Source of the DNA: Flavobacterium covae
GTDB taxonomy: Bacteria; Bacteroidota; Bacteroidia; Flavobacteriales; Flavobacteriaceae
Length of the DNA stretch: 64,000 nucleotides
Direction: 5' to 3'
Assembly (NCBI GenBank): GCA_019565575.1
Contig: CP067379.1
Coordinates: 1,426,001 to 1,490,000, forward strand
The position numbers and the translations under genes are program-made. This document shows, one piece after another, positions 44,485 through 55,532 of the stretch (positions within the stretch are counted from its first letter, which is position 1; every line of letters begins with the position of its first letter). A model generated the notes under the pieces. That model worked only from the letters and a program-made list of their open reading frames with translations, was not told where the DNA came from and searched no databases.

Positions 44485-46701
44485 ATCAATTATTAAACTT
44501 AGTTTTATAGCCAGATTATCTTTAAAAGTAGGTAACTGATTAGGCCCAAATCTATAAAAGCTTGATATTCCTAAGCCATTATAGATTTGGGTTATTTCTA
44601 TACCTGACTCCCAATACCCTTTATCTAATGTTTTAAAAGTAATGTCTTTGTGATTCTCTTTTGCATTAAGATTTCCTATTCCATATCTAAGTACAGCGTT
44701 AAAAATAGGATTTATTTGTCTATTAATTTCCCATTTTGAAAACTGATACTGAATATGAGTATAAAGTTGTTTATTTGAAAAAAATTCATTGAAAAACATT
44801 GTTTCAAAACTATCCCTACCCGCAAAGTTAACTCGTTCAATAATCTTTTCTTTTTGTAAATTATTAGGAGAATGACTATATAGATGGGTAATAGGAACCT
44901 TTCCATCTATGTAACCCATTTCTAACTGAAAATCAATTTTATGATTATTAAATACCTTTTTTTGATATTCAAATCGAAAATCAAATCGAGTATATTGAAA
45001 TACATCATTTAGCGAATTAGGAAACGTTTTTGAAAATTGAAACGTAAATCTAGGATATTCTTTTCTATATTCAATTCTACCACTGGGGGTTTGCATATAC
45101 TTACTAAAAGGATTCCATTGAGAAGAAAAACAAAAAGTATTTATATTAAATTCTTTATAAGAGTTACCATTCGTCTCATAACGATATTTAAATAAAGGCG
45201 TAATATTGCTCTTTGTTATCTGAAGAATAGATTCTGTTTTAGGTATTATTTTGTTTTCTATAAAAGCTCTCAGTGTACGATGATTATAAAAAGTAGTTAA
45301 ATTAAAAGGTCTTGAATCGTAAATTTTGAAAGCTTTTTTGTTTATTTCGAAGTTATTATTAGCTATTTCTGTTATATCATCTTGATAACCAAAACCCAGC
45401 CATGTTTCAGCACTACGATCTAATAATAAAGAAACAGAAGCCCCTTTTTTGAAATCATAATCTTTAGTACCATAGCCAAAATATGCCTCTGTTCTAAAAT
45501 ATTTAGAAAAATGATCATTAGTAATACCTCCTAAGCCTAAGCGTATCCCTTCGTGATTATTGTATCTAAAAAGATACCTCAGATCCAAATCAAAAAAAAC
45601 TATAGGATAATATCCTTTTATGATTTTACGACCAATTTTTAGCTTGTTTTCATATTTTCGAGCATCTATTAAACTATCTAAAGAAAGATAAGTAGGTAAA
45701 CTTCGTTTATCAATAGAATCTTGAAAAGATTCAAACCAAGTAGATTCTTTTCTTTTGCTCGCTTTATTTGATAACGATATAGGAAAGTATTTCTTATTTA
45801 TAACAAAGTCGCCTAAAGTAAATTTAGAATATTGAGTAGTAACGATTATTTCAATAAAATCAGAAGCATATTTTTTTCCTGTAGGATTATATTTCTTTTC
45901 AGATCCCTCAAAAGTTATATATTCGCCTAAAATTTTTACTGGATATTTACTATTTCCTTTTTTTAAGATTAATTGCGTGCGCAAAGGAAACCAAGTGTTT
46001 ACGGTTTTATTATAATTATAATGATGATAAGAATGGCATTCAATCTTTCCTAATGTATAAAAATATGCCCTAGCAATATTAAAATTTTCAGTATCTATAA
46101 AATAATCTCCTTTTACTAAATCTGGATTTTTGTTGTTTTTAGGACAAAACGTTATTTGAACCAGTTTACGATTTTGATCAGAAACATAATTAGTAATAGA
46201 AAATAAATACTTCGTTAAACCTTTTTCCGAAATGGGATTGATATATTCTTTTTCTGCAATTTCTAATTTAGAATTATATAAATTAAAAGGATGAAGTTGT
46301 AAGGTAAAATATTCTACTATCGGTTCCTTAAAACCAGCCATGCGCGTAGCAATTATTTCTTCCTTAATGTTTTTATTATTTTTTGTAATTATAGAAATTT
46401 TTTCTGCTTGATATAAATGTTGTTTTGAAATGATCTTTTTAAATTTATAATCAGAAGAATCTATTTCTTTAATGACTTTATTTCCTTTCTTAAACTTATA
46501 AATAGTATCTATATGTCCATAAGAATCTTTTGGATCGGCTGTAATGATTAGGTTGTTATAACTTGTTAATTGATATTTAAGCCCTTGGTTTGTATATTGA
46601 TGAAGTAAAACTTTTCTTATGTAGTAATCAGCACTCTCCTGACCATATAAATATAGGGGGAATAATAAAATAAAGAATATTAGGTAGTTAAGTTTAGGCA
46701 T
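44467..46701 (-). CDS. DUF5686 family outer-membrane protein
   Basis: 744 residues: signal peptide MPKLNYLIFFILLFPLYLYG, a mixed N-terminal half typical of DUF5686 (FKKGNKVIKEIDSSDYKFK and YFIDTENFNIARAYFYT), and a C-terminal half rich in alternating strands with aromatic residues that should form an outer-membrane barrel ending LAIKLSLIIDLGFNN. Many homologues begin with a carboxypeptidase-regulatory-like (CarbopepD_reg_2) domain; it is absent here. Intact. Role unknown. Convergent with the antiporter gene. Confidence 0.8.
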   Translation of the reverse strand: MPKLNYLIFFILLFPLYLYGQESADYYIRKVLLHQYTNQGLKYQLTSYNNLIITADPKDSYGHIDTIYKFKKGNKVIKEIDSSDYKFKKIISKQHLYQAEKISIITKNNKNIKEEIIATRMAGFKEPIVEYFTLQLHPFNLYNSKLEIAEKEYINPISEKGLTKYLFSITNYVSDQNRKLVQITFCPKNNKNPDLVKGDYFIDTENFNIARAYFYTLGKIECHSYHHYNYNKTVNTWFPLRTQLILKKGNSKYPVKILGEYITFEGSEKKYNPTGKKYASDFIEIIVTTQYSKFTLGDFVINKKYFPISLSNKASKRKESTWFESFQDSIDKRSLPTYLSLDSLIDARKYENKLKIGRKIIKGYYPIVFFDLDLRYLFRYNNHEGIRLGLGGITNDHFSKYFRTEAYFGYGTKDYDFKKGASVSLLLDRSAETWLGFGYQDDITEIANNNFEINKKAFKIYDSRPFNLTTFYNHRTLRAFIENKIIPKTESILQITKSNITPLFKYRYETNGNSYKEFNINTFCFSSQWNPFSKYMQTPSGRIEYRKEYPRFTFQFSKTFPNSLNDVFQYTRFDFRFEYQKKVFNNHKIDFQLEMGYIDGKVPITHLYSHSPNNLQKEKIIERVNFAGRDSFETMFFNEFFSNKQLYTHIQYQFSKWEINRQINPIFNAVLRYGIGNLNAKENHKDITFKTLDKGYWESGIEITQIYNGLGISSFYRFGPNQLPTFKDNLAIKLSLIIDLGFNN

Positions 46702-46840
46702 TGGGAGCTTTTTACCAAAATTACAAAAAGCTTTTTATATTTTATGATTTTTAGATTACAGTTTTAATTTTAAAAAATAAAAGTAAAACTCTCAATTGTA
46801 ATAGTATTAAATAATTAAATAAAAGTTAAATTTGTTATTA

Positions 46841-46857
46841 TAATAGTAATACTATTA
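46841..46857. promoter_or_regulatory. palindromic operator upstream of the TetR regulator
   Basis: TAATAGTAATACTATTA is a perfect 8-bp inverted repeat around a central A. A related half (TAATAGTATTA) lies about 40 bp upstream. A -7 box TATATTTG is at 46866-46873, so bound protein would block the promoter. Likely autoregulatory site of the adjacent TetR protein, controlling the whole secretion cluster (inference). Confidence 0.65.
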
Positions 46858-46888
46858 TTTTTTTATATATTTGTTCAAAAAAATAAAG

Positions 46889-47560
46889 ATGAAACATCTT
46901 CTGTCAAATATGAAAATAGCGGTTAATGACAAATTATATGTCAAGGATCCTGAAACCTCAGAATTGGGAAGGAAGATTATCGAACATAGTATTATCCTTA
47001 TTGATGAAATAGGTTTCGAATTATTTACGTTTAAAAAATTAGGAGAGCGTATTCAGTCAAATGAGAGTTCTATTTATCGTTATTTCGAAAATAAGCATAA
47101 GCTAACCCTGTACTTGTCTTCTTGGTATTGGGCATGGATGGAATATCATATTGTTTTTAAGACAACAAATATTTCAGACTCAATAGAAAAGTTAGAAAAA
47201 ACTATTAAAATTGTATCTCAAAATATACAAGATGATGCCAGTACATCGTATATAAATGAAACCATTTTAAACAGGATTATCGTTTCTGAGTTTACTAAAA
47301 CTTTTTTAACTAAAGAAGTAGATGAGGAAAATAAAGAAGGTTATTTTGTGGTATATAAAAGAGTTGTAACGAGAATAGTTGATATTATTAATGAAATAAA
47401 TCCCTCCTATAAATATGCCAAAACATTAGCCTCCACTATAGTAGAAGGAGCTCTACATCAACAATTCATTAAACAACATTTTAAAACGATTACAGATTTT
47501 AATGAAAAAGATGATGTGTCTGAATTTTTTATTGATTTAGCTAAAAAAACTATATTATGA
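46889..47560 (+). CDS. TetR family transcriptional regulator
   Basis: About 223 residues from ATG 46889 (an equally good start is 46910, MKIAVNDKLYVKDPE). The N-terminal HTH reads LGRKIIEHSIILIDEIGFELFTFKKLGERI, with the recognition helix in QSNESSIYRYFENKHKL, classic TetR layout. The C-terminal ligand domain is helical and unassigned. It overlaps the ABC transporter gene by ATGA (47557-47560), so regulator and transporter are translationally coupled. The palindrome at 46841 is its probable operator. Confidence 0.88.
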   Translation: MKHLLSNMKIAVNDKLYVKDPETSELGRKIIEHSIILIDEIGFELFTFKKLGERIQSNESSIYRYFENKHKLTLYLSSWYWAWMEYHIVFKTTNISDSIEKLEKTIKIVSQNIQDDASTSYINETILNRIIVSEFTKTFLTKEVDEENKEGYFVVYKRVVTRIVDIINEINPSYKYAKTLASTIVEGALHQQFIKQHFKTITDFNEKDDVSEFFIDLAKKTIL

Positions 47561-49208
47561 CACCCTTTGAACGATTTAAAAAACTCATTTCTTTAGATAA
47601 AAAGATATTTCTCAAATCTTTTTGTACGCTATTTTTTCAGGGATAATAAGTTTATCATTGCCATTGGGTATACAGTCTATCATTAATTTTATACAAGCAG
47701 GACAAGTAAGTACTTCTTGGATAGTATTAGTGATGGTTGTAATTATAGGCGTTGCCTTAGTTGGCATTATGAAAATTATGCAATTTAGAATTACCGAAAA
47801 CTTACAACAAAAAATATTTGTTCGTGCTTCTTTTGAGTTTGCTTATCGATTTCCAAGAATAAAAACAAGCGAATTTCGTGACGAATACCCACCTGAATTA
47901 GCCAATCGTTTTTTTGATACCTTAAATATTCAAAAAGGTGTATCCAAATTACTTCTAGACATTTCAACAGCTTTATTACAAATCCTATTTGGAATTGTCT
48001 TACTATCCCTATACCATTCATTTTTTATTTTTTTCGGAATTATATTAATGACGCTATTGTACTTAATCTACCGAATGAATTTTACAGCTGGATTAGCAAC
48101 CAGTCTAAAAGAATCTAAATACAAATACAAAGTAGCACATTGGTTACAAGAAATTGCACGGAATCATATTAGTTTTAAAAATCAAAATTTATTTTTATTC
48201 TCCTTAGAAAAAAATGATAAGCTAGTAAATGAATATTTAGAACAAAGAGAAAACCATTTTAAAATCCTTCGTAAACAGTTTATCCAATTAGTAGGTTTTA
48301 AAATTTTACTAACAGCAGGATTATTAATAATAGGAGGAGTATTAGTGCTAAATCAACAGATGAATATAGGTCAGTTTGTAGCAGCAGAAATAGTAATCCT
48401 AAGTATTGTAGCAGCAGTTGAAAAATTATTTTCAGGTTTAGAACTATTTTACGATGTTCTTACCTCCCTAGAAAAATTAGGAGCAGTTGTTGATAAAGAA
48501 GTAGAAATACTGACAACAGAAAAAAGACTATATAAATTAGATAAAATAACTACTATAAAAATAGAAACCAAAGACTTAGCCTTTACATACAAAGGATCTG
48601 ATATTCCTACTTTATCTAACATTAATATCAAAATAGAATCAAAAGATAAAATACTAATAAAAGGAGATAATGGGGCAGGAAAAACAACACTTATACGTTT
48701 GTTAGCACGTTTAATAGAACCCACATCAGGAACCATTTATCTCAATGAAACCAATTATAAAAAATACGCATTAGAAGAATTTAGAACCCAAATAGGTATT
48801 ATTACACTCAATGAAGCTCCTTTTGAAGGAACTATCCTAGAAAACATTACTTGTAATAATCCTTCTATTACTATAGAACAAGTATTAGATGCCTTAGAAA
48901 AAGTAAAATTAACCGAAGTAATTAAAAATCTTCCCAACGGACTAGATACTCAGCTTTTTCCTGAAGGAAAACAAATTAATTCGTCGGTAACCCAAAAAAT
49001 AGTTTTGGCACGTTGTATTATTCAACAACCTAAGATTTTATTCCTTGAAGATCCAGTAGACAAATCAGATGACAAATCAGCAAAAGAAATAATTGATTAT
49101 TTAACCAGTAATGAAAATGATTGGACACTAGTAGTGATCAGTAAGAACCCCTATTGGGAACAAAAATGTAATAAAACATTTAAAATAAATAACGGTCATT
49201 TAGTATAA
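47557..49208 (+). CDS. ABC transporter, fused permease and ATPase (one assembly frameshift)
   Basis: Type-I-secretion-like half transporter of about 550 residues. N-terminal six-helix ABC membrane domain (FSGIISLSLPLGIQSIINFI, then FRITENLQQKIFVRASFEFA), then an ATPase domain with Walker A IKGDNGAGKTTLIRLLARL at about residue 366. The signature and Walker B region is unusual: VTQKIVLARCIIQQPKILFLEDP, with no clear LSGGQ and FLEDP in place of FLDEP. No peptidase C39 domain. A5 at 47599-47603 should be A6: MTPFERFKKLISLDKKDISQIFLYAIFSG. Start ATG overlaps the TetR stop. Confidence 0.86.
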
Positions 49209-49211
49209 GTC

Positions 49212-50562
49212 ATGCTTAATATAACTCACAACAGAATAGAAAAATCAGTTGATTTGACCAAATATAAATCAACTAAAGTATTTGCGGAGAATAAACAATA
49301 TAAAATAATAAAACGAATTTTTGTAAGTACAGGAATTCTTTTATTATCCTTCCTTTTTCTTCCTTGGACACAAAATATAAAAGGAGGAGGATATGTAACT
49401 ACACTTAAGCCCAATCAGAGACCTCAAGAAATTCAAACAACCATTGCAGGACGTATAGAAAAATGGTTTGTACAAGAAGGAGATTTCGTCAAAAAGGAGA
49501 TACCATTGTTTATATTTCAGAAATTAAAGAAGACTACCTTGATCCTAATTTGGTTCAAAACACAGCTAATCAGGTTAGAGCAAAAGAAAGTGCTGTAGTA
49601 TCCTATGATCAAAAAGTTAAAGTTCTAGAAAAACAAATAGGAGCCATAGAAACAGAAAAAAAATTAAAATATAAACAAGCTCAAAACAAACTTAAACAAT
49701 CCTATTTAAAAACAAAAAGTGATAGTATTGATTTAGAAGTTGTAAAAAATCAACTAAAAATTGCTCGTACACAATTTAATCGTTCAGTAAATTTACATAA
49801 AGAAGGATTAAAACCTCTAACAGATGTAGAAGAAAAAAGAATGAAACTTCAAGATCTAGAAGCAAAAAACAATACTCAAGAAAATAAATACATTGCCGCT
49901 AAAAATGATGTGTTGAATGCCCAGATGGAACTTCATCGTATTCAAGCTGAATATGCTGAAAAAGTAGCTAAAGCAAGTAGTGATAAACAAACAGCTTTGA
50001 GTTCGCAATATGATACAGAGGCACAAGTAAATAAATTGAAAAATCAATATACTAATTATAAAATTAGAAATAGACTATACTACATTACAGCACCGCAGGA
50101 TGGTTATGTAAATAGAGCCTTACAATCAGGAGTAGGAGAAACTATAAAAGAAGGTACCTCCATTGTAAGCATAATGCCTGCTAATTTTGAAATTGCAGTA
50201 GAAACATATATTGACCCCATTGACTTTCCTTTAGTTAATAAAGGAGAAAAAGTTAGAGTATGGTTTGATGGATGGCCTACTATTGTATTTAGTGGATGGC
50301 CAGGTGTATCTTATGGTACATTTGGAGGTGTTATTGTAGCAAAAGAAAACTTTATTAGTGATAATGGAAAATATAGGGTACTTATAGCACCTAATCCCAA
50401 AGATAAAAAGTGGCCTCATTTGTTAAGTATAGGAGCAGGTGCAAAAACTTTAGCACTATTAAATGATGTACCTATTTGGTTTGAAATTTGGAGAACTTTA
50501 AATGGTTTTCCCCTAATTTTTATAAAGTGGATAATAAATCAAAAGAAGAAAAGAAAAAGTAA
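49212..50562 (+). CDS. HlyD-type membrane fusion protein (two assembly frameshifts)
   Basis: Periplasmic adaptor of the same secretion system. One N-terminal membrane helix (VSTGILLLSFLFLPWT), lipoyl halves around ETTIAGRIEKW-like text (IQTTIAGRIEKWFVQEGDFV) and YYITAPQDGYVNRALQSG, separated by a long alpha-helical hairpin (about residues 110-270). A5 at 49491-49495 should be A6 (FVKKGDTIVYISEIKEDY). C4 at 50510-50513 should be C5: the frame then reads GFPPNFYKVDNKSKEEKKK and stops at 50560-50562. Without that repair the sequence appears falsely fused to the next gene. Confidence 0.86.
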
Positions 50563-51937
50563 TGAAAAAACTATTTTTAATACTCTTTTTAGTTCAATAG
50601 GAATGGTAGCACAAACCCAAGAACTCAGCTATGACGAGTTCTTAGGATATGTGAAAAAATATCATCCACTCGTAAAACAAGCAAATCTGAACATATCAGA
50701 ATCACAGGCACAATTAATGCAAGCACGTGGTGCCTTTGATCCTAAAATTGAAATTGATTTTGACAAAAAGAATTTTAAAGAAAAAAATTATTACTCTCTT
50801 TTTAATAGCAGTTTTAAAATTCCAACTTGGTATGGAATTGAATTTAAAGCCGCTTTTAACAATAACGAAGGACTTTTTGTAAATCCAGAAATAAAAACAC
50901 CTAATAAAGGATTGACATCTTTAGGAATTAATGTACCTATCGGACAAGGTTTATTCATAAATCAGCGAATGGCGGATATTCGTAAAGCCAAATTAGCACT
51001 TACACTTAATACCGCAGAACGTGATTTGCAAGCTTTAGATCTATTGTATGAGGCATCTATAAGTTATTTTAATTGGAAGCGTGTTTATCACGAAGTACAA
51101 TTATATGAATCTTACTTAAAAAATGCCTCCATTCGATTTCAAGGAGTTCAAAAGCTTATAGAGCAAGGCGATAAACCCGCCATAGATAGTATAGAAGCCG
51201 GAACAATAGTAAAAAATCGTTTGTTAAACTTGGAAGACGCAAAACTAAAATTAACAAAAGCGAAACTAGAAGTATCTAATTATATCTGGACCGAAAATAA
51301 TATTCCTCTAGAAATTAATGAGAGTATTCATCCCGAAATAGAATTAGAAACAACAATACGAAATACTTTATCCAGAATAGAATCAAATCAGTTAAAAATT
51401 GAAAATCATCCCAAAATAAAAGCATTGAATACTAAAATAGAAATGTTAACTATTGAACAACGATTAAAAACCAATGCGCTTTTACCAAAGTTAGATTTTA
51501 GCTATAATTATCTTTCTGAACCCGATTATTTTGGGAAGTATCGTTTTCAAGATTACAAGTTAGGTATCAATTTTATAATGCCTTTGTTTTTAAGAAAAGA
51601 AAGAGGAAATTTAAAGTTAGCAAGTTTGAAAATACAAGATATACAATTTAGTTTACAATTTGAAAAACAACAATTAAAAAACAAAATAGAAGCATTAAGT
51701 CAAGAAAAAAAATCATTAGAAAAACAACTTCAACTTAATAAAAAGCTGGTGTCTGATTTTCAAAAAATGTTGTCAGCAGAAGAACGTTTATTTACAATGG
51801 GAGAAAGTTCCTTGTTCTTGATTAACTCAAGAGAAAATTCCTTAATAAGTTCTAAACTTTCTAATATTACTTTAGAAAACAGGTTTTATAATTTATTGAT
51901 TAGTGTTTATAGATCATGGGGCAGTTATGATTTATAA
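50562..51937 (+). CDS. TolC family outer-membrane channel (one assembly frameshift)
   Basis: Outer-membrane efflux protein of the secretion cluster, about 458 residues. ATG 50562 overlaps the adaptor stop by one base (TAATG). Signal peptide MKKLFLILFLVSIGMVAQTQ is recovered by adding one T at 50593-50594; the mature part begins ELSYDEFLGYVKKYHPLVKQ. Long helices of the periplasmic barrel follow, with the second half-repeat around LDFSYNYLSEPDYFGKYRF. It completes a TetR-ABC-HlyD-TolC operon; no substrate gene is apparent on either side. Confidence 0.86.
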
Positions 51938-52168
51938 AAAAGTTGTGAACTAGGTTCTGTATTTCATTTTTTGTTTCGTGTTATTTTTCAATAAAGGATG
52001 CCTCAAAAAAGTATTAAAGGGTTGAGGCATACCCGTTAGAAAGAGGAACCTAGTCCAACTTTAATGTAAAGATATTTAAAAATAAATCTTTTCCTATACG
52101 AATATATTTTAAAAATAAAATGCACGAAATTTTTTCTTAAATATGTTTTTACATTGAAAACAGAAAAG
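51938..52168. other. intergenic region with a hairpin after the secretion operon
   Basis: ATGCCTCAA at 51998-52006 pairs with TTGAGGCAT at 52022-52030 (9-bp stem) 60 bp after the TolC stop. It lacks a T tract, so terminator function is uncertain. No gene seen in 51938-52168. Confidence 0.4.
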
Positions 52169-52333
52169 GAGGTTGTCCAAAAAGTGTAGTTTGTTACCCC
52201 GTAAGTAAGAGTCTTATAATCAGTATTGTGTGATTTCACCCTTTGGTAGAAATGAACAAGATTCCGAGCTTTTTGGAAAGTCTCTAGGTTAAAAAAATAG
52301 CATTATGAGGAAATTCCAAAGGTAAAATGGTAT
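52169..52333. mobile_element. MITE-like element, degenerate copy 4
   Basis: Starts GAGGTTGTCCAAAAAGT and contains GTGTGATTTCACCCTTTGG, GAACAAGATTCCGAGCTTTT and TTAAAAAAATAGCATTATGA, all related to copy 3 in the same orientation. Its terminal repeat is degraded (AAGGTAAAATGGTA). The sequence beyond it (52324 on) is the first of two direct repeats that flank the next gene. Confidence 0.6.
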
Positions 52334-52388
52334 AAAACGATTTTAAAAAATATTTCGTTTATTACTAAAAAAGGTCTCATTTTTTTTC
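52324..52388. repeat. direct repeat, left copy, flanking the outer-membrane barrel gene
   Basis: About 48 bp from AAATGGTATAAAACGATTTT onward are identical to 55448-55497 except for a difference in A-run length, with further similarity (GGTCTCATTTTT versus GGTCCCATTTTT) after it. The two copies bracket a single gene, 52527-55296. Confidence 0.75.
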
Positions 52389-52526
52389 CTAAAGGCGGCA
52401 TTTTTATTTAACAGAATTTCCATAACTAAAAATATTGTAGTTTTAGCTATGCATAAAAATCTTACCTCGTTTAAAAAATATAACTTGTAAAAATTGTACA
52501 CTTTATATTATAACAAACCCTCAGCT

Positions 52527-55296
52527 CTAAAAACTGAATCTAGTTCTAGTTGGTTTTTCTTTACCAGCGAATTTTTCAATTTTATAAGTTAGTGAAAACA
52601 TTGCATAACGTCTTAAAACAATATTTTCTTCATCACGTATAGCTGTACTGGTTACAACTCTGGTTGCATTTTGATTCTGGTTTAACACATCGTACACTTT
52701 TACTTTTGCAATCATCTTTTTATCAAAAAAGCTATAAGACAAACTTGTATTCCATAAATAAAAATCTTTTTAAAACCATCAGCAATATTTGAATTGTAAT
52801 TATAAGAAAAATCATTACCAAACATCCAGTTTTTAGGCCAATAATTAGTGGTTTGTAAACTTAATTTATGAGTAACTATGCTTGCCGAATTTATAAAATA
52901 ATTAGTATAATTTGTCTTTGAAATTGGCACCGAATAACTTGAATTCATAGAAAAAAGCTCTCCAAAATCATAATTCAAATTAACCCTTGGTGTCACGTTA
53001 AAAGTTCTAGCTTCAAATTCGACACCATTGTTAAAACCTTTAGACAAACCATAATTAATATTTGCACCTAAAGTCAACTTAAGGGTATGAGCATCTTTTT
53101 TGAATGTTTTATTCCCACTCAATCCTAACCGAGTATTAAATGTACCGCTTGTATTTTTGTATGTAGTGATTCTCTTTCTATCTGCATCAAAATCAGTTGA
53201 ATTTACAATTTGGTTTTCATATAAATTACTCTCAAAGTAGAAATTATAGCCTGCTTTTTTTTGAACTATTAAAGTTTCTAAATTGTCCATATATATTATG
53301 AGATTTATTTACAGAAACATTCTCATTACCAACAAATGTATTCAATGGATTTGACAAGTCGATAACAGGTAAAATTTGATCTGCTTCTGGAAATTCATTT
53401 ATAAAATCATAAATCAAACACATAGACTTTGTTTTTGAAAAAATATAATAAAAATATATAGTAGCATAGGGATAAGCTAAGGTCCTGTTAACCTCATTAT
53501 AATTTGATAAGTAGATTGAATTTGCAGTGAAATTAGCAACCGTAGTCCCTAAAGAAAAACTCAAATTAACTTTCTTTTTATTAATCGCCAATCCACCAAA
53601 GACTGAATTTTTACTTAAATTTGATGAAAAAATAGAACTCAACTGATCGTTAAAATTAGTATACGATTGTGTGAAAGCACTAAAATCAAAAGTTTGCTTA
53701 TCATTTTTCTTATTATTCCTCTCAAAATTATATCCTATACTTAACTGTAAAGAGTCTTTTATAGGTTCAAGATATTCTAAAGTAAGATTATAGTTTTGTT
53801 TATTATTTTTAGCTTTAAAAGTTTGGTTTCTAGGGTCTTCTAAAAGACTCAAATAAAATTTTGTAAATGAATTATTTACTTGATTACCTAACTCATTTGT
53901 AATATCATTATCAAAATTCAAACTTAAATTTCGCCCTTTTCTTCTAAATGATTTATTAATTGTTAGCGTATTAGTAAAATTATTACTTTCATTTGTACTT
54001 GTTTTGCTGCCATTGCTTTCATTTAGAGTGGTGCCTACTTCATTTTTTGAAACTTCTGAATTTTTATTCGATAAATCATTTTTAGCAAGAAGAAAACTAG
54101 GATTAATAGAAATTACAAAAGTAGAATCGATTTGATATTCAAATTCGGTTCCTAACTTATTTACAAATCTACTTTCATTTGAAACCGATTCAGATTCAGT
54201 AATAAATTTGCCGGTAGCTAATAAATTTTCTAAACGTGTTTTATTCGTATTATTAGAATTAGTACTTGTAAAGAAATAATTTGCATTTAATGAAAAATCT
54301 TTTATTGGTTCATCTGTATAATTAATACCTACTAGATTAGACTGCATAATTCCTTTATTATTATCAAAATGAATATTACCTATACCCAAAAGCCCCGAAT
54401 CGTTATAATAAATACTGTTCCTACCACCACCCATATTGTCGAAAATTTCGTCCATCGAAAACCCTGCGGCATTTATATTATTTGAAGAAGCTAAAACACT
54501 TATTTTCGTTTATTCTTAAAATAATTCACTAAAGCACTACTTTCATAGCGCTCTTTTGTACCTAAGCCTCCCATGAATTTACCAAATAAACCTTTTTCCT
54601 TATCTTTATCGATAATTAGGTTAATACTTGCTTCATTAGACTTTGCCTTTTGTTTTGACAATTCCTCTTTTTTTGTCTTTGAATCTGTTATTTGAACTTT
54701 TTTAATCAATTCAGAAGGTAGGTTTTGAAGAGCTATTTTTCCGTCTTTATCAAAAAAAGGTTTTCCGTTAACCAAAATTTTATTTACTTCTTTTCCGTTA
54801 ACCGTAATCTTTCCGTCTGTTCCTACTTCAACGCCTGGCAATTGTTTTAAAAGCGTTTCAACATTTGCATCAGGACGGACTTTAAAGGAGCTTGCATTAA
54901 ATTCTAAACTATCTTTTTTATCCTGATAGGTGGCGCTTCCGATTTTACTACAATTTCGTCTAAAACTTTTGATGCTTTTGTAATTTCTATACTCTCTAAC
55001 TTTAAATTTAAGTTTAATTGTTGAAATTCCTTCTTATAATCTTCATATCCTTGATGTGAAACTCTTAAATAAAAAGCCTCTTTAATAGGTTTGAATTTAA
55101 ATTCAAAAGCTCCCTTAGCATTGGTAATCGTATAATCTATTATTGAGGAGTCTTTTACTTTTGTGACATATACAGTAGCTGCTTCAAGAGCTAATTTACT
55201 TTCTGAATCAACAATTTTACCTGTTATATTTACATCTTGAGCAAATGTAAAAAATGGAATAAAGATAAGAAGTACGCGAAAATACAGATTGGGCAT
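52527..55296 (-). CDS. outer-membrane beta-barrel protein with carboxypeptidase-regulatory-like domain (four assembly frameshifts)
   Basis: TonB-receptor-like barrel of about 920 residues without a TonB box I can name. Signal peptide MPNLYFRVLLIFIPFFTFAQ; CarboxypepD_reg-like domain (ITGKIVDSESKLALEAATVY); plug-like part (VRPDANVETLLKQLPGVEVG, VNGKEVNKILVNGKPFF); then a long barrel (OMP_b-brl_3 type) ending TRTRFSF. Indels in homopolymers or short repeats near 54928, 54503-54506, 53255-53262 and 52767-52771 split it; one extra base in each restores, for example, YQDKKDSLEFNASSFKVRPD and GFKKDFYLWNTSLSYSFF. The whole gene is bracketed by direct repeats at 52324 and 55448. Substrate unknown. 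Confidence 0.82.
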
Positions 55297-55447
55297 GATT
55301 TTTTTCGTTTTTTATTTTAAAGCACAAATAAACTCAAAATAAATTATTTTAAAAGTTTAATCAAAAAATATGACACTCTCATATAAGCAGAATTACCTAC
55401 ATACGCTAAAATAGAGCACAATTTGCAAATTTGACATAATTTGTGTT

Positions 55448-55512
55448 AAATGGTATAAAACGATTTTAAAAAATATTTCGTTTATTACTAAAAAAAAGGT
55501 CCCATTTTTTAG
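55448..55512. repeat. direct repeat, right copy, flanking the outer-membrane barrel gene
   Basis: Matches 52324-52388. Here it runs directly into an intact terminator hairpin for the CoA-transferase gene, so this may be the original location and the left copy the derived one (inference). Confidence 0.75.
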
Positions 55513-55516
55513 GGAC
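55490..55516 (-). terminator. Rho-independent terminator of the CoA-transferase gene
   Basis: On the minus strand, GTCCC-TAAAAAAT-GGGAC is followed by a C and a T8 tract, 16 bp after the stop at 55533. Confidence 0.75.
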
Positions 55517-55532
55517 AGCTTTCTTTTTATTA

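Noticed and set aside
49463-51937. Adaptor-TolC fusion protein of 824 residues
   Set aside because: The join depends on a C4 run; with C5 the adaptor ends normally and a proper TolC start and signal peptide appear with a TAATG overlap.
52036-52239. 67-residue minus-strand frame
   Set aside because: Overlaps the degenerate repeat copy 4 and has composition of random AT-rich DNA.
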